Assembly: GCA_964503275.1 (NCBI GenBank)
Contig: CAZCZO010000013.1
Span: forward strand, 1 to 64,000
DNA length: 64,000 nt
From: DASRAP01 sp964503275
GTDB lineage: Bacteria > Gemmatimonadota > Gemmatimonadetes > Gemmatimonadales > Gemmatimonadaceae
Direction: 5' to 3'
Part shown: positions 33,732 to 41,858 of the stretch, piece after piece
Position numbering within the stretch: position 1 is the first letter of the stretch
How the letters are laid out: every line of letters starts with the position of its first letter
Position numbers and translations under genes: made by a program
Notes under the pieces: model-generated
Database searches by the model: none
What the model saw: the letters and a program-made list of their open reading frames with translations, nothing else
What the model was told of the DNA's origin: nothing

Positions 33732-33760
33732 TTGACATTGTGTGTTATAACACTTATTGT
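33732..33760 (+). promoter_or_regulatory. Sigma-70-type promoter with embedded palindrome
   Basis: TTGACA (33732-33737) and TATTGT (33755-33760) are separated by exactly 17 bases. The spacer contains the perfect 12-bp palindrome GTGTTATAACAC (33742-33753). A repressor bound there would block polymerase. It drives the VOC protein gene at 33805 and lies 80 bases from the divergent Mrp operon start. Confidence 0.75.
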
Positions 33761-33804
33761 ACATCAGCAGGGACCACACGTCACCCCCTCGCTGGAGTAC
33801 GGCC

Positions 33805-34740
33805 ATGGCTGTCCGCACACAGGATCTCTTCGGGGCGCAGCCGGAGCCGCTGCCCGCCGACCCCGGCAGTTACGGCCTGCCGCCCAGCGGGGCGCGGCTG
33901 CCCGACGGCACGCGACTCGGGCCCGTGCGGCTCCGGGTCGCCGATCTCACCCGCTCGCTCGCGTTCTACGAGCAGGTCCTGGGCTTGCGTGTGATCGCGC
34001 GGGAGGCGCAGGTCGCATCCCTCGCGGCGCAGGACGATGAACGCGTGCTCGTGATCCTCGAGGCGCGGGCCGGCACCGGCCCTTCGCGTCGCGGCCGCCT
34101 CGGGCTCTATCACTTCGCCATCTTGCTGCCAGACCGGCCGTCGCTGGGTCGCTTCGTGCAGCATCTCGCGGGGCTCGGCGTGGGCGCGGGGGCCGGCGAT
34201 CACCTGGTGAGCGAGGCCTTCTACCTCAGCGATCCCGACGGGCTCGGCATCGAGGTCTATGCCGATCGACCGCGCGACACCTGGCGCCGCATCGGGCGTG
34301 AGCTGATGCTCGCGACGGATCCGGTCGATGTCCCAGCGCTCGTGGCCGCGGCGGCGGGCTCGGCGTGGCGCGGGATGCCGGCGGGCACGGTCATCGGACA
34401 CGTGCATCTGCATGTCGGCGACCTCGATCGCGCGGCGTCCTTCTATGCCGATGGACTCGGGTTCGATCGCATGACGTGGAGTTACCCCGGGGCGCTGTTC
34501 CTCGGCGCCGGTGGGTACCACCATCACCTGGGTACGAACACGTGGTCCGGCCCCAACGCACAGGCCCCCGCCGCAGACGAGGCGCGGCTCATCGCCTGGA
34601 CCATTGAGCTGCGCTCGCGCGAGGCGCTGCAGCGCGTCGCCGAACAGCTGACCCGCGCCGGGCACGCGGTCGCGACACCGCGCGAGGGCGTCCTGCTGGT
34701 GTCGGACCCCTGGGGCACGCAGGTCGAGCTGATCGCATAG
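33805..34740 (+). CDS. VOC-superfamily protein (ring-cleavage dioxygenase/glyoxalase fold)
   Basis: A 311-residue protein with two tandem VOC modules, arranged like type I extradiol dioxygenases or CatE-like proteins. Module 1 (about 40-160) starts LGPVRLRVADLTRSLAFYEQ and has LGLYHFAILLPDRPSLGRFV and LSDPDGLGIEVYADRP. Module 2 (about 190-311) has VIGHVHLHVGDLDRAASFYA, LFLGAGGYHHHLGTNTWSG and DPWGTQVELIA. Candidate metal ligands are His in GHVHLHV, His in GGYHHHLG and Glu in QVELIA, the 2-His-1-carboxylate set. The ligands in the second module point to an active metalloenzyme; the substrate is unknown. Transcription probably starts at the strong promoter 33732-33760. Confidence 0.88.
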   Translation: MAVRTQDLFGAQPEPLPADPGSYGLPPSGARLPDGTRLGPVRLRVADLTRSLAFYEQVLGLRVIAREAQVASLAAQDDERVLVILEARAGTGPSRRGRLGLYHFAILLPDRPSLGRFVQHLAGLGVGAGAGDHLVSEAFYLSDPDGLGIEVYADRPRDTWRRIGRELMLATDPVDVPALVAAAAGSAWRGMPAGTVIGHVHLHVGDLDRAASFYADGLGFDRMTWSYPGALFLGAGGYHHHLGTNTWSGPNAQAPAADEARLIAWTIELRSREALQRVAEQLTRAGHAVATPREGVLLVSDPWGTQVELIA

Positions 34741-34845
34741 ATCGCCGAGGCACCGCGCTCCCGGGCGCGGCCCGGCGGTGTTCGCGTCGCCGGACACCCG
34801 GACCATCCCTTGCGATCCGCGTGCGTGCCGCGGACCTTGCAACGC

Positions 34846-35916
34846 ATGACCACACCGCCTGCGTTCCGCGCGACCCGCTGGGTCGCGCTGTTGTTGTTGA
34901 CGGCCTGTGCCGACGCCACCTCGCCTCGGCAGGGTACCGTGGATCTCGCCGCGCTCTTCGCCGCGCCGACGGCGGCGGAGGTCGCACAGGTCCGGGCCCA
35001 ATGGGCGATGCGGAGCACGGTGGCGGCGGGAGTGCGTCACGAGATGACCACGACGTTCCCGATCGGGTCCGTGCCGGGGACGCTCCGCGTGCTGTCGCAC
35101 GTGGTGGACGGTCACCGACACGTGGGCGTGGTGGTCGCGCGCGCCGATGCCACGCCGGGCAGTCTGCCCGTGCTGCTCTATGCGCACGGTGGCGATCAAG
35201 GCGCCTCGGCCGGCGAGCTCGAGCTGTTGTTCCTTGCCCTCGGCGCGCAGGCGGCGGACTACGTCTGGGTGGTCCCTGCCTTCCGTTCCGAGGCACTCAC
35301 GGTCGGGTCGCAGGTGTTCCGCGCCGAGGGGGCCCCGTCGCCGTGGGACCGCGACGTGGACGATGCGCTGTCGCTGTTGTCGGTGGTGTTCGCGGAGGTG
35401 CCCGCGGCAGACCCGGCGCGCGTGGCGGTGCTCGGGCTCAGCCGCGGCGCCGGGGTCGGACTCCTGATGGCGGCGCGGGACGCGCGCATCGACGCGGTGG
35501 TGTCGTTCTTCGGGCCCACGGATTTCTTCGATCCGTGGACGCAGGACATCGTGACCGACGCGCTCGACGGTCGCCGACGGGACCTGCCCGGGCTCGCGTG
35601 GTTGGATGCGCAGTTCATCCAGCCGCTGCGTCGCGGCGACGACGGGGTGGAGGTCCTGCGCGGGGAATTGATCCGTCGCTCGGCGGTGCTCTTTGCGTCG
35701 TCGCTGCCGGCGGTACAGGTGCATCACGGCACGGCCGACACGGTGGTGGCCTTCAGCCAGGCACAGCGGCTCGATCAGGTGATGCGTGGACTGGGCCGAG
35801 CCGCACCGTCCTACCAGTTCTACCAGTATCCGGGCGCCGGGCATAACCCCATCCAGATGTTCGGGAGCACCGGTCGTGCGGCGGCGTTCGTGGCGGCGGT
35901 GATCGGACCGCCGTGA
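34846..35916 (+). CDS. Alpha/beta-hydrolase lipoprotein
   Basis: A 356-residue predicted lipoprotein: signal WVALLLLTACAD with a lipobox cysteine near residue 21. The hydrolase core has the oxyanion region VLLYAHGGDQGASAGEL, nucleophile Ser199 in VAVLGLSRGAGVGLLMAARD, a putative acid Asp in HHGTADTVVAFSQA and His in YPGAGHNPIQMF. The layout is that of prolyl-oligopeptidase/dienelactone-hydrolase-like peptidases or esterases. ATG 34846 gives the signal peptide; an upstream GTG/ATG would add 12 unrelated residues. It follows the VOC gene by 105 bases on the same strand. Substrate is unknown. Confidence 0.87.
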   Translation: MTTPPAFRATRWVALLLLTACADATSPRQGTVDLAALFAAPTAAEVAQVRAQWAMRSTVAAGVRHEMTTTFPIGSVPGTLRVLSHVVDGHRHVGVVVARADATPGSLPVLLYAHGGDQGASAGELELLFLALGAQAADYVWVVPAFRSEALTVGSQVFRAEGAPSPWDRDVDDALSLLSVVFAEVPAADPARVAVLGLSRGAGVGLLMAARDARIDAVVSFFGPTDFFDPWTQDIVTDALDGRRRDLPGLAWLDAQFIQPLRRGDDGVEVLRGELIRRSAVLFASSLPAVQVHHGTADTVVAFSQAQRLDQVMRGLGRAAPSYQFYQYPGAGHNPIQMFGSTGRAAAFVAAVIGPP

Positions 35917-36041
35917 GCGCGAGGGCGACGCGTGGCGCCTGGGGTCCCCCGCAGGCCTGACACCTGCGCGCCCCGCCGGCCGTAGTGGGCACACGCCCGT
36001 CGCCCGCCCCTGGTCCTCGCCCCCTGCCGCCGGAGCCACCC

Positions 36042-36230
36042 GTGCTCAGTCTCATCGCTCGCCTCTTCGCCCTCCGCCCCTTCCTGTCCATCGCCATCTT
36101 CGGGGTACCGGTCCTGATCCTCATCGCGATCGGCCTGGCGACGATCGTCGCGCTCAAGGCCCTGGTGTTCGTGGTGTTGCCGGTGGCGTTGGTGGTCTGG
36201 TGGTTCCGCCGGTCGTCCGACCGGGTGTAG
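36042..36230 (+). CDS. Small membrane protein
   Basis: A 62-residue hydrophobic protein from GTG 36042 (VLSLIARLFALRPFLSIAIF). Two transmembrane helices cover residues about 15-55 (GVPVLILIAIGLATIVALKA, LVFVVLPVALVVWWF), followed by a short basic tail (RRSSDRV). The stop lies 10 bases before the ATG of the M24 peptidase gene, suggesting cotranscription. No family is recognised; a longer frame to 35985 adds only Pro/Arg-rich sequence. Its size and composition resemble many uncharacterised small inner-membrane proteins. Confidence 0.6.
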   Translation: MLSLIARLFALRPFLSIAIFGVPVLILIAIGLATIVALKALVFVVLPVALVVWWFRRSSDRV

Positions 36231-36240
36231 TTTGGGCCGC

Positions 36241-37593
36241 ATGGCCCGTCCCGTCCTGCTCTCGCTCCTCGCGCTCGGCGTCCTTGCCCTGCGCGCTGCC
36301 CCCGCTGCGGCGCAGCGCGTGCCCGAGGCCGACCTGTTGTTGCCGTGGTCGCAGCAGCTCGCGGCGCGCGAGGCCTGGTTGCCCGCGCGGCATGCGCTGC
36401 TGCTCCCGATGATGCGCGAGCACGGCATCGCGATGTGGATCGTCGCCAATGAGGAGTTCCACGACGATCCCGCCGTGCATCAGATCGCGCCGCCGCGTCC
36501 GTACGCGGGCAATCGCGACTGGTTCGTCTTCATCGATGCAGGGGCTGATGGCCTCAAGAAGCACGCCATCACGGGCTTCACCGAGGAACATCTCGCGCGG
36601 TTCTTCGACGCCCCGACCACCGAGCCCTTACCGCCGGCCCAGGCGCTCCGCGCGTTGGTCGAGCGGCATCGTCCGGCGACGATCGCCCTGGGCATCGGCG
36701 GCACGCGGGGCCATACGCGCACGCTGACCCACGACAGTCACCGTTGGTTGGCGGAGGTGCTGGGCCCCGAATGGGCGGCCCGCTTCGTCCCCGCCGCGCC
36801 GCTGCTCGACGCGCTGCTGGACACGCGCCTGCCTGCTGAACGTCCGCACTATGCGGTCGCGATGCAGGTCACGGAGGCCATCGTCCGGCGCGCGTTGTCG
36901 AATGCGGTGATCACGCCCGGCCTGACGACGGTGGGCGACGTCCGGCGCGCGCTCTACGACATGTTGTGGGCGGCGGGCGTGCGCACTTGGTTCCAGCCCG
37001 ATCTGCGGGTCCAGCGCGCGGAGGGCGATGTCGCCACCTCGCGGGGGTTCCTGGCCGTGGCGCCGGAGTCCACGGTGATCCGGCGCGGCGACCTCGTGCA
37101 CATCGACTTCGGCATCAGCTACATGGGCTTCGACACGGACTGGCAGAAGATGGCCTATGTGCTCCGCGAGGGAGAGACGGATGTGCCGCCGGGACTCCGG
37201 CGGGCCTTGGCCAACACCAACGCGCTACAGGACGCGCTGACGCGGCGTCACGCCCGGCCTGGCCGTACGGCGGGCGAGGTCTTCAACGCGACCATGGCCG
37301 AGATGCGCGCGGCGGGGATCGAGGCCATGATCTACTCGCATCCCATCGGGACGCAGGGGCATGGGCTGGGGCCGTCCATCGACTTTCGCAGCGGTCTGCG
37401 CAGCGACAGTACCCGGGCCGGGACGCGGCTCCGCCCAGGCTCCTACATGAGCATCGAGCTGAACACCAGCACGCCGGTGCCGGAGTGGGGCGGCAAGGCC
37501 GTCTTCGTGATGATGGAGGACATCGCCGAGCTCACGGAGACGGGCTACCTGTTCTTCCGGCCGCGGCAGGAGGCGTTCTACCTGATCCGCTGA
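36241..37593 (+). CDS. Exported M24-family (Xaa-Pro aminopeptidase-like) peptidase
   Basis: A 450-residue metallopeptidase of the pita-bread fold, likely cleaving residues before proline, with a signal peptide (LLSLLALGVLALRAAPAAAQ). The N-terminal creatinase-like domain covers about 30-190. The catalytic domain carries the metal ligands in VHIDFGISYMGFDTDWQKMA (two Asp), YSHPIGTQGHGLGPSID (His), SYMSIELNTSTPVPEW (Glu) and FVMMEDIAELTETGY (Glu). The linker GHGLG and VPEWGG are as in relatives. All five ligands appear present, so it should be active in the periplasm, probably with Mn2+ or Zn2+. It follows the small membrane protein by 10 bases. Confidence 0.9.
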   Translation: MARPVLLSLLALGVLALRAAPAAAQRVPEADLLLPWSQQLAAREAWLPARHALLLPMMREHGIAMWIVANEEFHDDPAVHQIAPPRPYAGNRDWFVFIDAGADGLKKHAITGFTEEHLARFFDAPTTEPLPPAQALRALVERHRPATIALGIGGTRGHTRTLTHDSHRWLAEVLGPEWAARFVPAAPLLDALLDTRLPAERPHYAVAMQVTEAIVRRALSNAVITPGLTTVGDVRRALYDMLWAAGVRTWFQPDLRVQRAEGDVATSRGFLAVAPESTVIRRGDLVHIDFGISYMGFDTDWQKMAYVLREGETDVPPGLRRALANTNALQDALTRRHARPGRTAGEVFNATMAEMRAAGIEAMIYSHPIGTQGHGLGPSIDFRSGLRSDSTRAGTRLRPGSYMSIELNTSTPVPEWGGKAVFVMMEDIAELTETGYLFFRPRQEAFYLIR

Positions 37594-37672
37594 GCGCGCG
37601 CGGCGACCGCTGCCGGGAGCGGCGGCGTTGCCAACAGATCGGGAACCTGGTCCGTAGTCCTTGGCTTTACCC

Positions 37673-37700
37673 GTGTTCCGCAGGTTCATACCGGGAACAC
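37673..37700 (+). promoter_or_regulatory. Inverted repeat upstream of the outer-membrane protein gene
   Basis: GTGTTCC (37673-37679) and GGAACAC (37694-37700) form a perfect 7-bp inverted repeat with a 14-base spacer, 56 bases before the start codon. A possible weak promoter (TTGGCT at 37661, TTCATA at 37685) overlaps it. Possible operator; regulator unknown. Confidence 0.4.
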
Positions 37701-37755
37701 CTTCGCCCCCGCCAGCCGGACCCGGCTGCCGGCTCCCCCGACCTGACCACTTCGT

Positions 37756-39147
37756 ATGTCGTCCATTCTGACCCGCGCCTGCGTGGCGCTGGCCATCAGC
37801 GCGTCGCTCGCCGGCGCGCAGTCTCCTCCGACCGGAAGCCCCGCTCGTCCGGCTCCGAGCGGCGCGGCGGCCCCTGCGGGCCCCGACTCTTCGACCCTGC
37901 AATCCGAGGCGATCCGCGTCTTCCTGGACTGCCAGGGCCAGCGCCGCGGCTGCGACCGGGACTTCATCGTCACGGAGATCAACTTCGTGAACTGGATGCG
38001 CGACCGCTTCGACTCGGACGTGCAGATCCTCTCGACGGGCCTCAGCAACGGCGGTGGCGGCACCGCGTACACCGTGACGTTCATCGGCCGCGGCCGCTTC
38101 GAGGGCCTGGTGGACACGCTGTTGCTCAACACGCTGCCCAACGACGCCGACGATCGCATCCGTCGCGAGCTGGCCCGCACGTTCAAGCTCGGTCTCGCCC
38201 GTTTCGTGGCGCGCTCGCCGCTGGCCTCGCGCGTGAACCTCTCGTACGCCGCGCCGTTCGGAGTGCAGCGACAGGCCTCGGCGGCGAACCTCAAGGACAA
38301 GTGGAACCTCTGGACCTTCAGCACGAACTTCAACGGGGACATGCGCGCGGAGGAGCGGCAGCGCTCGTCGAGCAGCTCCGCGTCGCTCTCGGCGAACCGC
38401 TCGACGGCCGACTGGAAGCTGAACTTCTCGGTCAGCGGCAACCTGAACGAGCAGCGCTTCAACATCCCGGCGACCTCGACGCGTGACGCCTTCACGGTGC
38501 GCAACGAGCAGCGCACCTACAACATCAACTCGCTGATGGTGAAGTCGCTGGGGCAGCATTGGTCGGCGGGTGTCAAGCTCGGGGCGGGGTACTCGGACTT
38601 CCTGAACCACGATCTCGCGCTGCGGGCGCAGCCGGCGGTGGAGTACAACGTGTTCCCGTGGACCGACCAGACGCAGCGGCAGCTGACGCTGCTCTTCAAC
38701 ATCGGGCCCAACCACTACGACTATCAGCGCCGGACGGTCTTCGATGAAGAGCGCGAGACGCGGGTGAGCCAGCAGCTCACCGCCTCGTACGTGGCACGGC
38801 AGGCCTGGGGCACGACGAACATCTCGCTGGACTGGCTGAACTACCTGCATGACTTCGACCGCAACCATCTGACGCTGAGCGGCAACGCGGACCTGCGCAT
38901 CGGTCGCGGACTGTCGCTGACCCTGCGTGGATCGGCCTCGAAGGTCAACGACCAGATCTACCTGCCGGCGGCGGGCAACACCGAAGAGGAGATCCTGCTG
39001 CAGCGCCAGGCGCTGGAGACGGGCTTCCGCGTGTCGGCGAACGTGGGCGTGCGTTACACCTTCGGGTCGATCTACAACACGATCGTGAACCAGCGCTTCA
39101 GTTCGCTGGGCTCGAGCGGCGGACGGTTCAACTTCCAGTTCTTCTAG
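37756..39147 (+). CDS. Outer-membrane beta-barrel protein
   Basis: A 463-residue protein with a signal peptide (CVALAISASLAGAQ) and a Pro/Ala-rich linker. Residues 50-140 form a soluble N-terminal part with a conserved-looking CQGQRRGCDRDFIVTEINFV containing two cysteines that could form a disulphide. From about residue 150 alternating polar/hydrophobic strands dominate (SRVNLSYAAPFGVQRQ, KWNLWTFSTNFNGDM, WKLNFSVSGNLNEQRF), and the chain ends in GGRFNFQFF, the C-terminal aromatic strand recognised by the BAM complex. No TonB box or plug is seen. It is probably a channel or surface sensor of unknown ligand. A strong hairpin follows the gene. Confidence 0.8.
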   Translation: MSSILTRACVALAISASLAGAQSPPTGSPARPAPSGAAAPAGPDSSTLQSEAIRVFLDCQGQRRGCDRDFIVTEINFVNWMRDRFDSDVQILSTGLSNGGGGTAYTVTFIGRGRFEGLVDTLLLNTLPNDADDRIRRELARTFKLGLARFVARSPLASRVNLSYAAPFGVQRQASAANLKDKWNLWTFSTNFNGDMRAEERQRSSSSSASLSANRSTADWKLNFSVSGNLNEQRFNIPATSTRDAFTVRNEQRTYNINSLMVKSLGQHWSAGVKLGAGYSDFLNHDLALRAQPAVEYNVFPWTDQTQRQLTLLFNIGPNHYDYQRRTVFDEERETRVSQQLTASYVARQAWGTTNISLDWLNYLHDFDRNHLTLSGNADLRIGRGLSLTLRGSASKVNDQIYLPAAGNTEEEILLQRQALETGFRVSANVGVRYTFGSIYNTIVNQRFSSLGSSGGRFNFQFF

Positions 39148-39151
39148 GCGC

Positions 39152-39182
39152 GCAGCCCGCGGACCGACGGTCCGCGGCCTGC
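39152..39182 (+). terminator. Hairpin terminator after the outer-membrane protein gene
   Basis: CCGCGGACC (39157-39165) pairs with GGTCCGCGG (39169-39177) around a 3-base loop, extended by GCAG/CTGC after one mismatch. It lies five bases after the stop codon. No T-run. Confidence 0.6.
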
Positions 39183-39300
39183 GACGAGGCAGTGGCGTCC
39201 GCGACTGGAACCTGGTCGGCGCTGGTCCCGTAGGGCGGGACAGCGCGCCGGGCGCGGGCGCCATTCGCTCGGGGCTCAAACCATCGAGAGGGTGGCGTGT

Positions 39301-39316
39301 GTCTACAACGGTAGAC
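39301..39316 (+). promoter_or_regulatory. Small inverted repeat before the exporter operon
   Basis: GTCTAC-AACG-GTAGAC lies 38 bases upstream of the permease start, in the likely promoter/leader region. Possibly an operator; no PadR or other regulator gene is adjacent. Confidence 0.35.
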
Positions 39317-39353
39317 GCCGCTCGGGTGTCGAACCTCTCTTGGAGACGCTGCC

Positions 39354-41858
39354 GTGCGACACGTCACCCTCGCCGTCCGGATGTTGCTGAAGTCGCCCTT
39401 CGTGACCGCCATCGCGGTCCTGTCGCTGGCGCTGGGCATCGGGGCCAATTCGGCGATCTATTCGCTGTTCGACCAGATGCTGCTGCGGTCGCTGCCGGTG
39501 CACGAGCCCGCGCGGCTGGTGAATCTCAGCGCACCGGGACCGATGCCCGGATCCACCAATTGTGGGAACGGTGGCGGCTGCGACGTGATCTTCAGCTACC
39601 CGATGTTCCGCGACCTGGAGCGGGCCGACGGCCCCTTCAGCGGGGTGGTGGCGCATCGGAACTTCGGGGCCAGCCTCTCCATCAATGAAGAGCCCTTCGT
39701 CGCCGAGGGGATGTGGGTGTCGGGCGGCTACTTCCCCACGCTCGGTGTGCAGCCTGCGCTGGGCCGGATGTTGCTCCCCTCGGACGATGAGACGCTGGGG
39801 GCCCACGCGGTCGCGGTGATCTCGCACCGGCTGTGGCGCGAGCGCTATGGGTCCGATCCCGCCGTGTTGGGTCGGAACATCTCGATCAACGGCCGGGGCT
39901 TCGAGATCGTCGGCGTGACGCCCCGCGAGTTCCAGGGCACGACCTTGGGCACCGATCCGCAGGTGTACCTCCCGCTGAGCATGCGCGGGGCGTTCTCGCC
40001 GATCGTGTTCACGGGCTTCGAGAACCGGCGCGAGTACTGGCTCTATGTGTTCGCACGTCTCAAGCCCGGCGTGGACATGGAGCAGGCGGCGGCCCAGATC
40101 AACACGATCTACCGCCCCATCCTGCACGATGTCGAGGCGCCGCTGCAGACGGGGATGAGCGACGCGACCATGGCGCTGTTCAAGGCCAAGCAGGTGCTGC
40201 TCGAGCCGGGGTTCCGGGGGCAGAGCTCGGTGCATGGGGAGGCGCGAACGCCGTTGCTGCTGCTGTTCGGCGTGACCGGCGTGGTGCTGCTGATCGCCTG
40301 CGCGAACATCGCCAACCTGCTGCTGGCCCGTGGCGCGGGGCGCGCGGCGGAGATGGGGGTGCGGCTCGCGCTGGGCGCCACGCGACGCCAGCTGGTCACG
40401 CAACTGCTGACGGAGTCCGTGATCCTCGCGCTGGTGGGCGGCGTGCTGAGCGTGGTCGTCGCGATCTGGACGCTCAAGGGGATCGCGAGCTTCATGCCGT
40501 CCGATGCGCGGCAGTCGCTGGGCTTCGAGCTGCAGCCGGCCGCGCTCGTGTTCGCCGGGCTGTTGTCGATCGGCACAGGGCTGCTGTTCGGCCTGTTCCC
40601 GGCCTTGCACAGCACGCGCAGCGATCTCATGTCGGTGATCCGCGCGGGCGCCGGCCAGATCGTCGGCGGCCGCGCGGCCGCACGCTTCCGGGGGGCATTG
40701 GTCACCGCGCAGATCGCGCTGTCGATGGCGCTGCTGATCTCGGCGGGTCTCTTCCTCAAGAGCCTGGTCAACGTGAGCCGTGCGGACCTGGGCCTCACCG
40801 TCGACAACGTGGTGACGTTCACGATCTCGCCGGGGCGCGTGGGCTACGACACCACCCGCCGGGCCCTGTTGTACGAGCGACTGGAGCGCGAGCTGGCCGC
40901 CGTCCCCGGCGTCACGGGCGTCGCGGCGTCGATCATCCCGTTGCTCTCGGGGAGCAACTGGGGCACCAGCGTCCGCGTCCAGGGCTTCGCCGACGGTCCC
41001 GACGTGGACAACAACTCGCGGCTGAACGAGATCAGCAGCGGTTACTTCGCGATGCTCGGCGTCCCACTGCTCGCCGGACGGGAGTTCACGGACGGTGATC
41101 GGGTGGGCAGCACCCCGGTGGCCGTGGTGAACGAAGCCTTCGCGGCGAAGTTCGGGCTCGGCGACGACGTGGTCGGCAAGTTCATGGGCCGCAGCGGTCA
41201 GGCGGGGGACTCGCTCAACATCCAGATCGTCGGGCTCATCCGCAATATGAAGTACTCGGACGTCAAGGACAGCATTCCCCCGCTGTTCTACACGCCGTGG
41301 CGGCAGAACTCGCGCGTGGGGGCCATGAGCTTCTACGTGCGGAGCAGCCTCCCGCCCGAGCAGTTGCTGCCGACCATCACGGCGCTGCTCAAGGGCATCG
41401 AGCCCGCGCTCCCGGTCGAGCAGCTCAAGACGATGCCGCAGCAGATCAAGGAGAATGTGTTCCTCGACCGCATGATCAGCATCCTGTCGGCGACCTTCGC
41501 CGTGCTCGCCACGTTGCTGGCCGGCGTGGGCCTCTACGGTGTGCTGGCCTATACGGTGACGCAACGGACGCGCGAGATCGGCGTCCGGATGGCGCTGGGG
41601 GCGGACGGTCGCCGTGTGCGCGCGCTGATCGCGCGACAGGTCGGGATCATGGCGGGGATCGGGGCGGTCCTCGGGATCGCCGCGGCCCTGGGCGCGGGCC
41701 GCGCCGCCCGGTCCCTGCTGTACCAACTGGAGGGCCATGACCCGCTCACCTTCGCGCTGGCGGTCATCCTGCTGGGGCTCATCGCGTTGAGCGCCGCGTA
41801 CGTGCCGGCGCAGCGTGCGGCCCGTGTGGATCCCATGCATGCCCTGAGGTACGACTGA
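39354..41858 (+). CDS. MacB/FtsX-type ABC transporter permease (ADOP-like)
   Basis: An 834-residue permease with two FtsX modules, the layout of the large permeases abundant in Acidobacteria and Gemmatimonadota. It begins VRHVTLAVRMLLKSPFVTAI then AVLSLALGIGANSAIYSLFD, the typical N-terminus. A periplasmic MacB-like domain follows (WVSGGYFPTLGVQPALGRML, NGRGFEIVGVTPREFQGTTL). The first FtsX helices include LLIACANIANLLLARG and the second set GVGLYGVLAYTVTQRTREIG near the C-terminus, ending VPAQRAARVDPMHALRYD. A cysteine-rich loop (NCGNGGGCDV) is in the first periplasmic part. The start is the GTG at 39354. Its stop overlaps the adaptor start by one base. Confidence 0.93.
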   Translation: MRHVTLAVRMLLKSPFVTAIAVLSLALGIGANSAIYSLFDQMLLRSLPVHEPARLVNLSAPGPMPGSTNCGNGGGCDVIFSYPMFRDLERADGPFSGVVAHRNFGASLSINEEPFVAEGMWVSGGYFPTLGVQPALGRMLLPSDDETLGAHAVAVISHRLWRERYGSDPAVLGRNISINGRGFEIVGVTPREFQGTTLGTDPQVYLPLSMRGAFSPIVFTGFENRREYWLYVFARLKPGVDMEQAAAQINTIYRPILHDVEAPLQTGMSDATMALFKAKQVLLEPGFRGQSSVHGEARTPLLLLFGVTGVVLLIACANIANLLLARGAGRAAEMGVRLALGATRRQLVTQLLTESVILALVGGVLSVVVAIWTLKGIASFMPSDARQSLGFELQPAALVFAGLLSIGTGLLFGLFPALHSTRSDLMSVIRAGAGQIVGGRAAARFRGALVTAQIALSMALLISAGLFLKSLVNVSRADLGLTVDNVVTFTISPGRVGYDTTRRALLYERLERELAAVPGVTGVAASIIPLLSGSNWGTSVRVQGFADGPDVDNNSRLNEISSGYFAMLGVPLLAGREFTDGDRVGSTPVAVVNEAFAAKFGLGDDVVGKFMGRSGQAGDSLNIQIVGLIRNMKYSDVKDSIPPLFYTPWRQNSRVGAMSFYVRSSLPPEQLLPTITALLKGIEPALPVEQLKTMPQQIKENVFLDRMISILSATFAVLATLLAGVGLYGVLAYTVTQRTREIGVRMALGADGRRVRALIARQVGIMAGIGAVLGIAAALGAGRAARSLLYQLEGHDPLTFALAVILLGLIALSAAYVPAQRAARVDPMHALRYD

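Noticed and set aside
31522..33735. A 737-codon plus-strand open frame opposite mnhAB
   Set aside because: Low-complexity His/Arg/Gln sequence, explained fully by codon bias of the real minus-strand gene.
33781..36039. A 752-codon minus-strand frame across the VOC and hydrolase genes
   Set aside because: It is antisense to two well-supported genes and has no recognisable domain.
37680..37740. A rho-independent terminator after the M24 peptidase gene
   Set aside because: The inverted repeat at 37673-37700 has a 14-base spacer and no T-run, and sits in the promoter area of the next gene, so an operator is the better reading.
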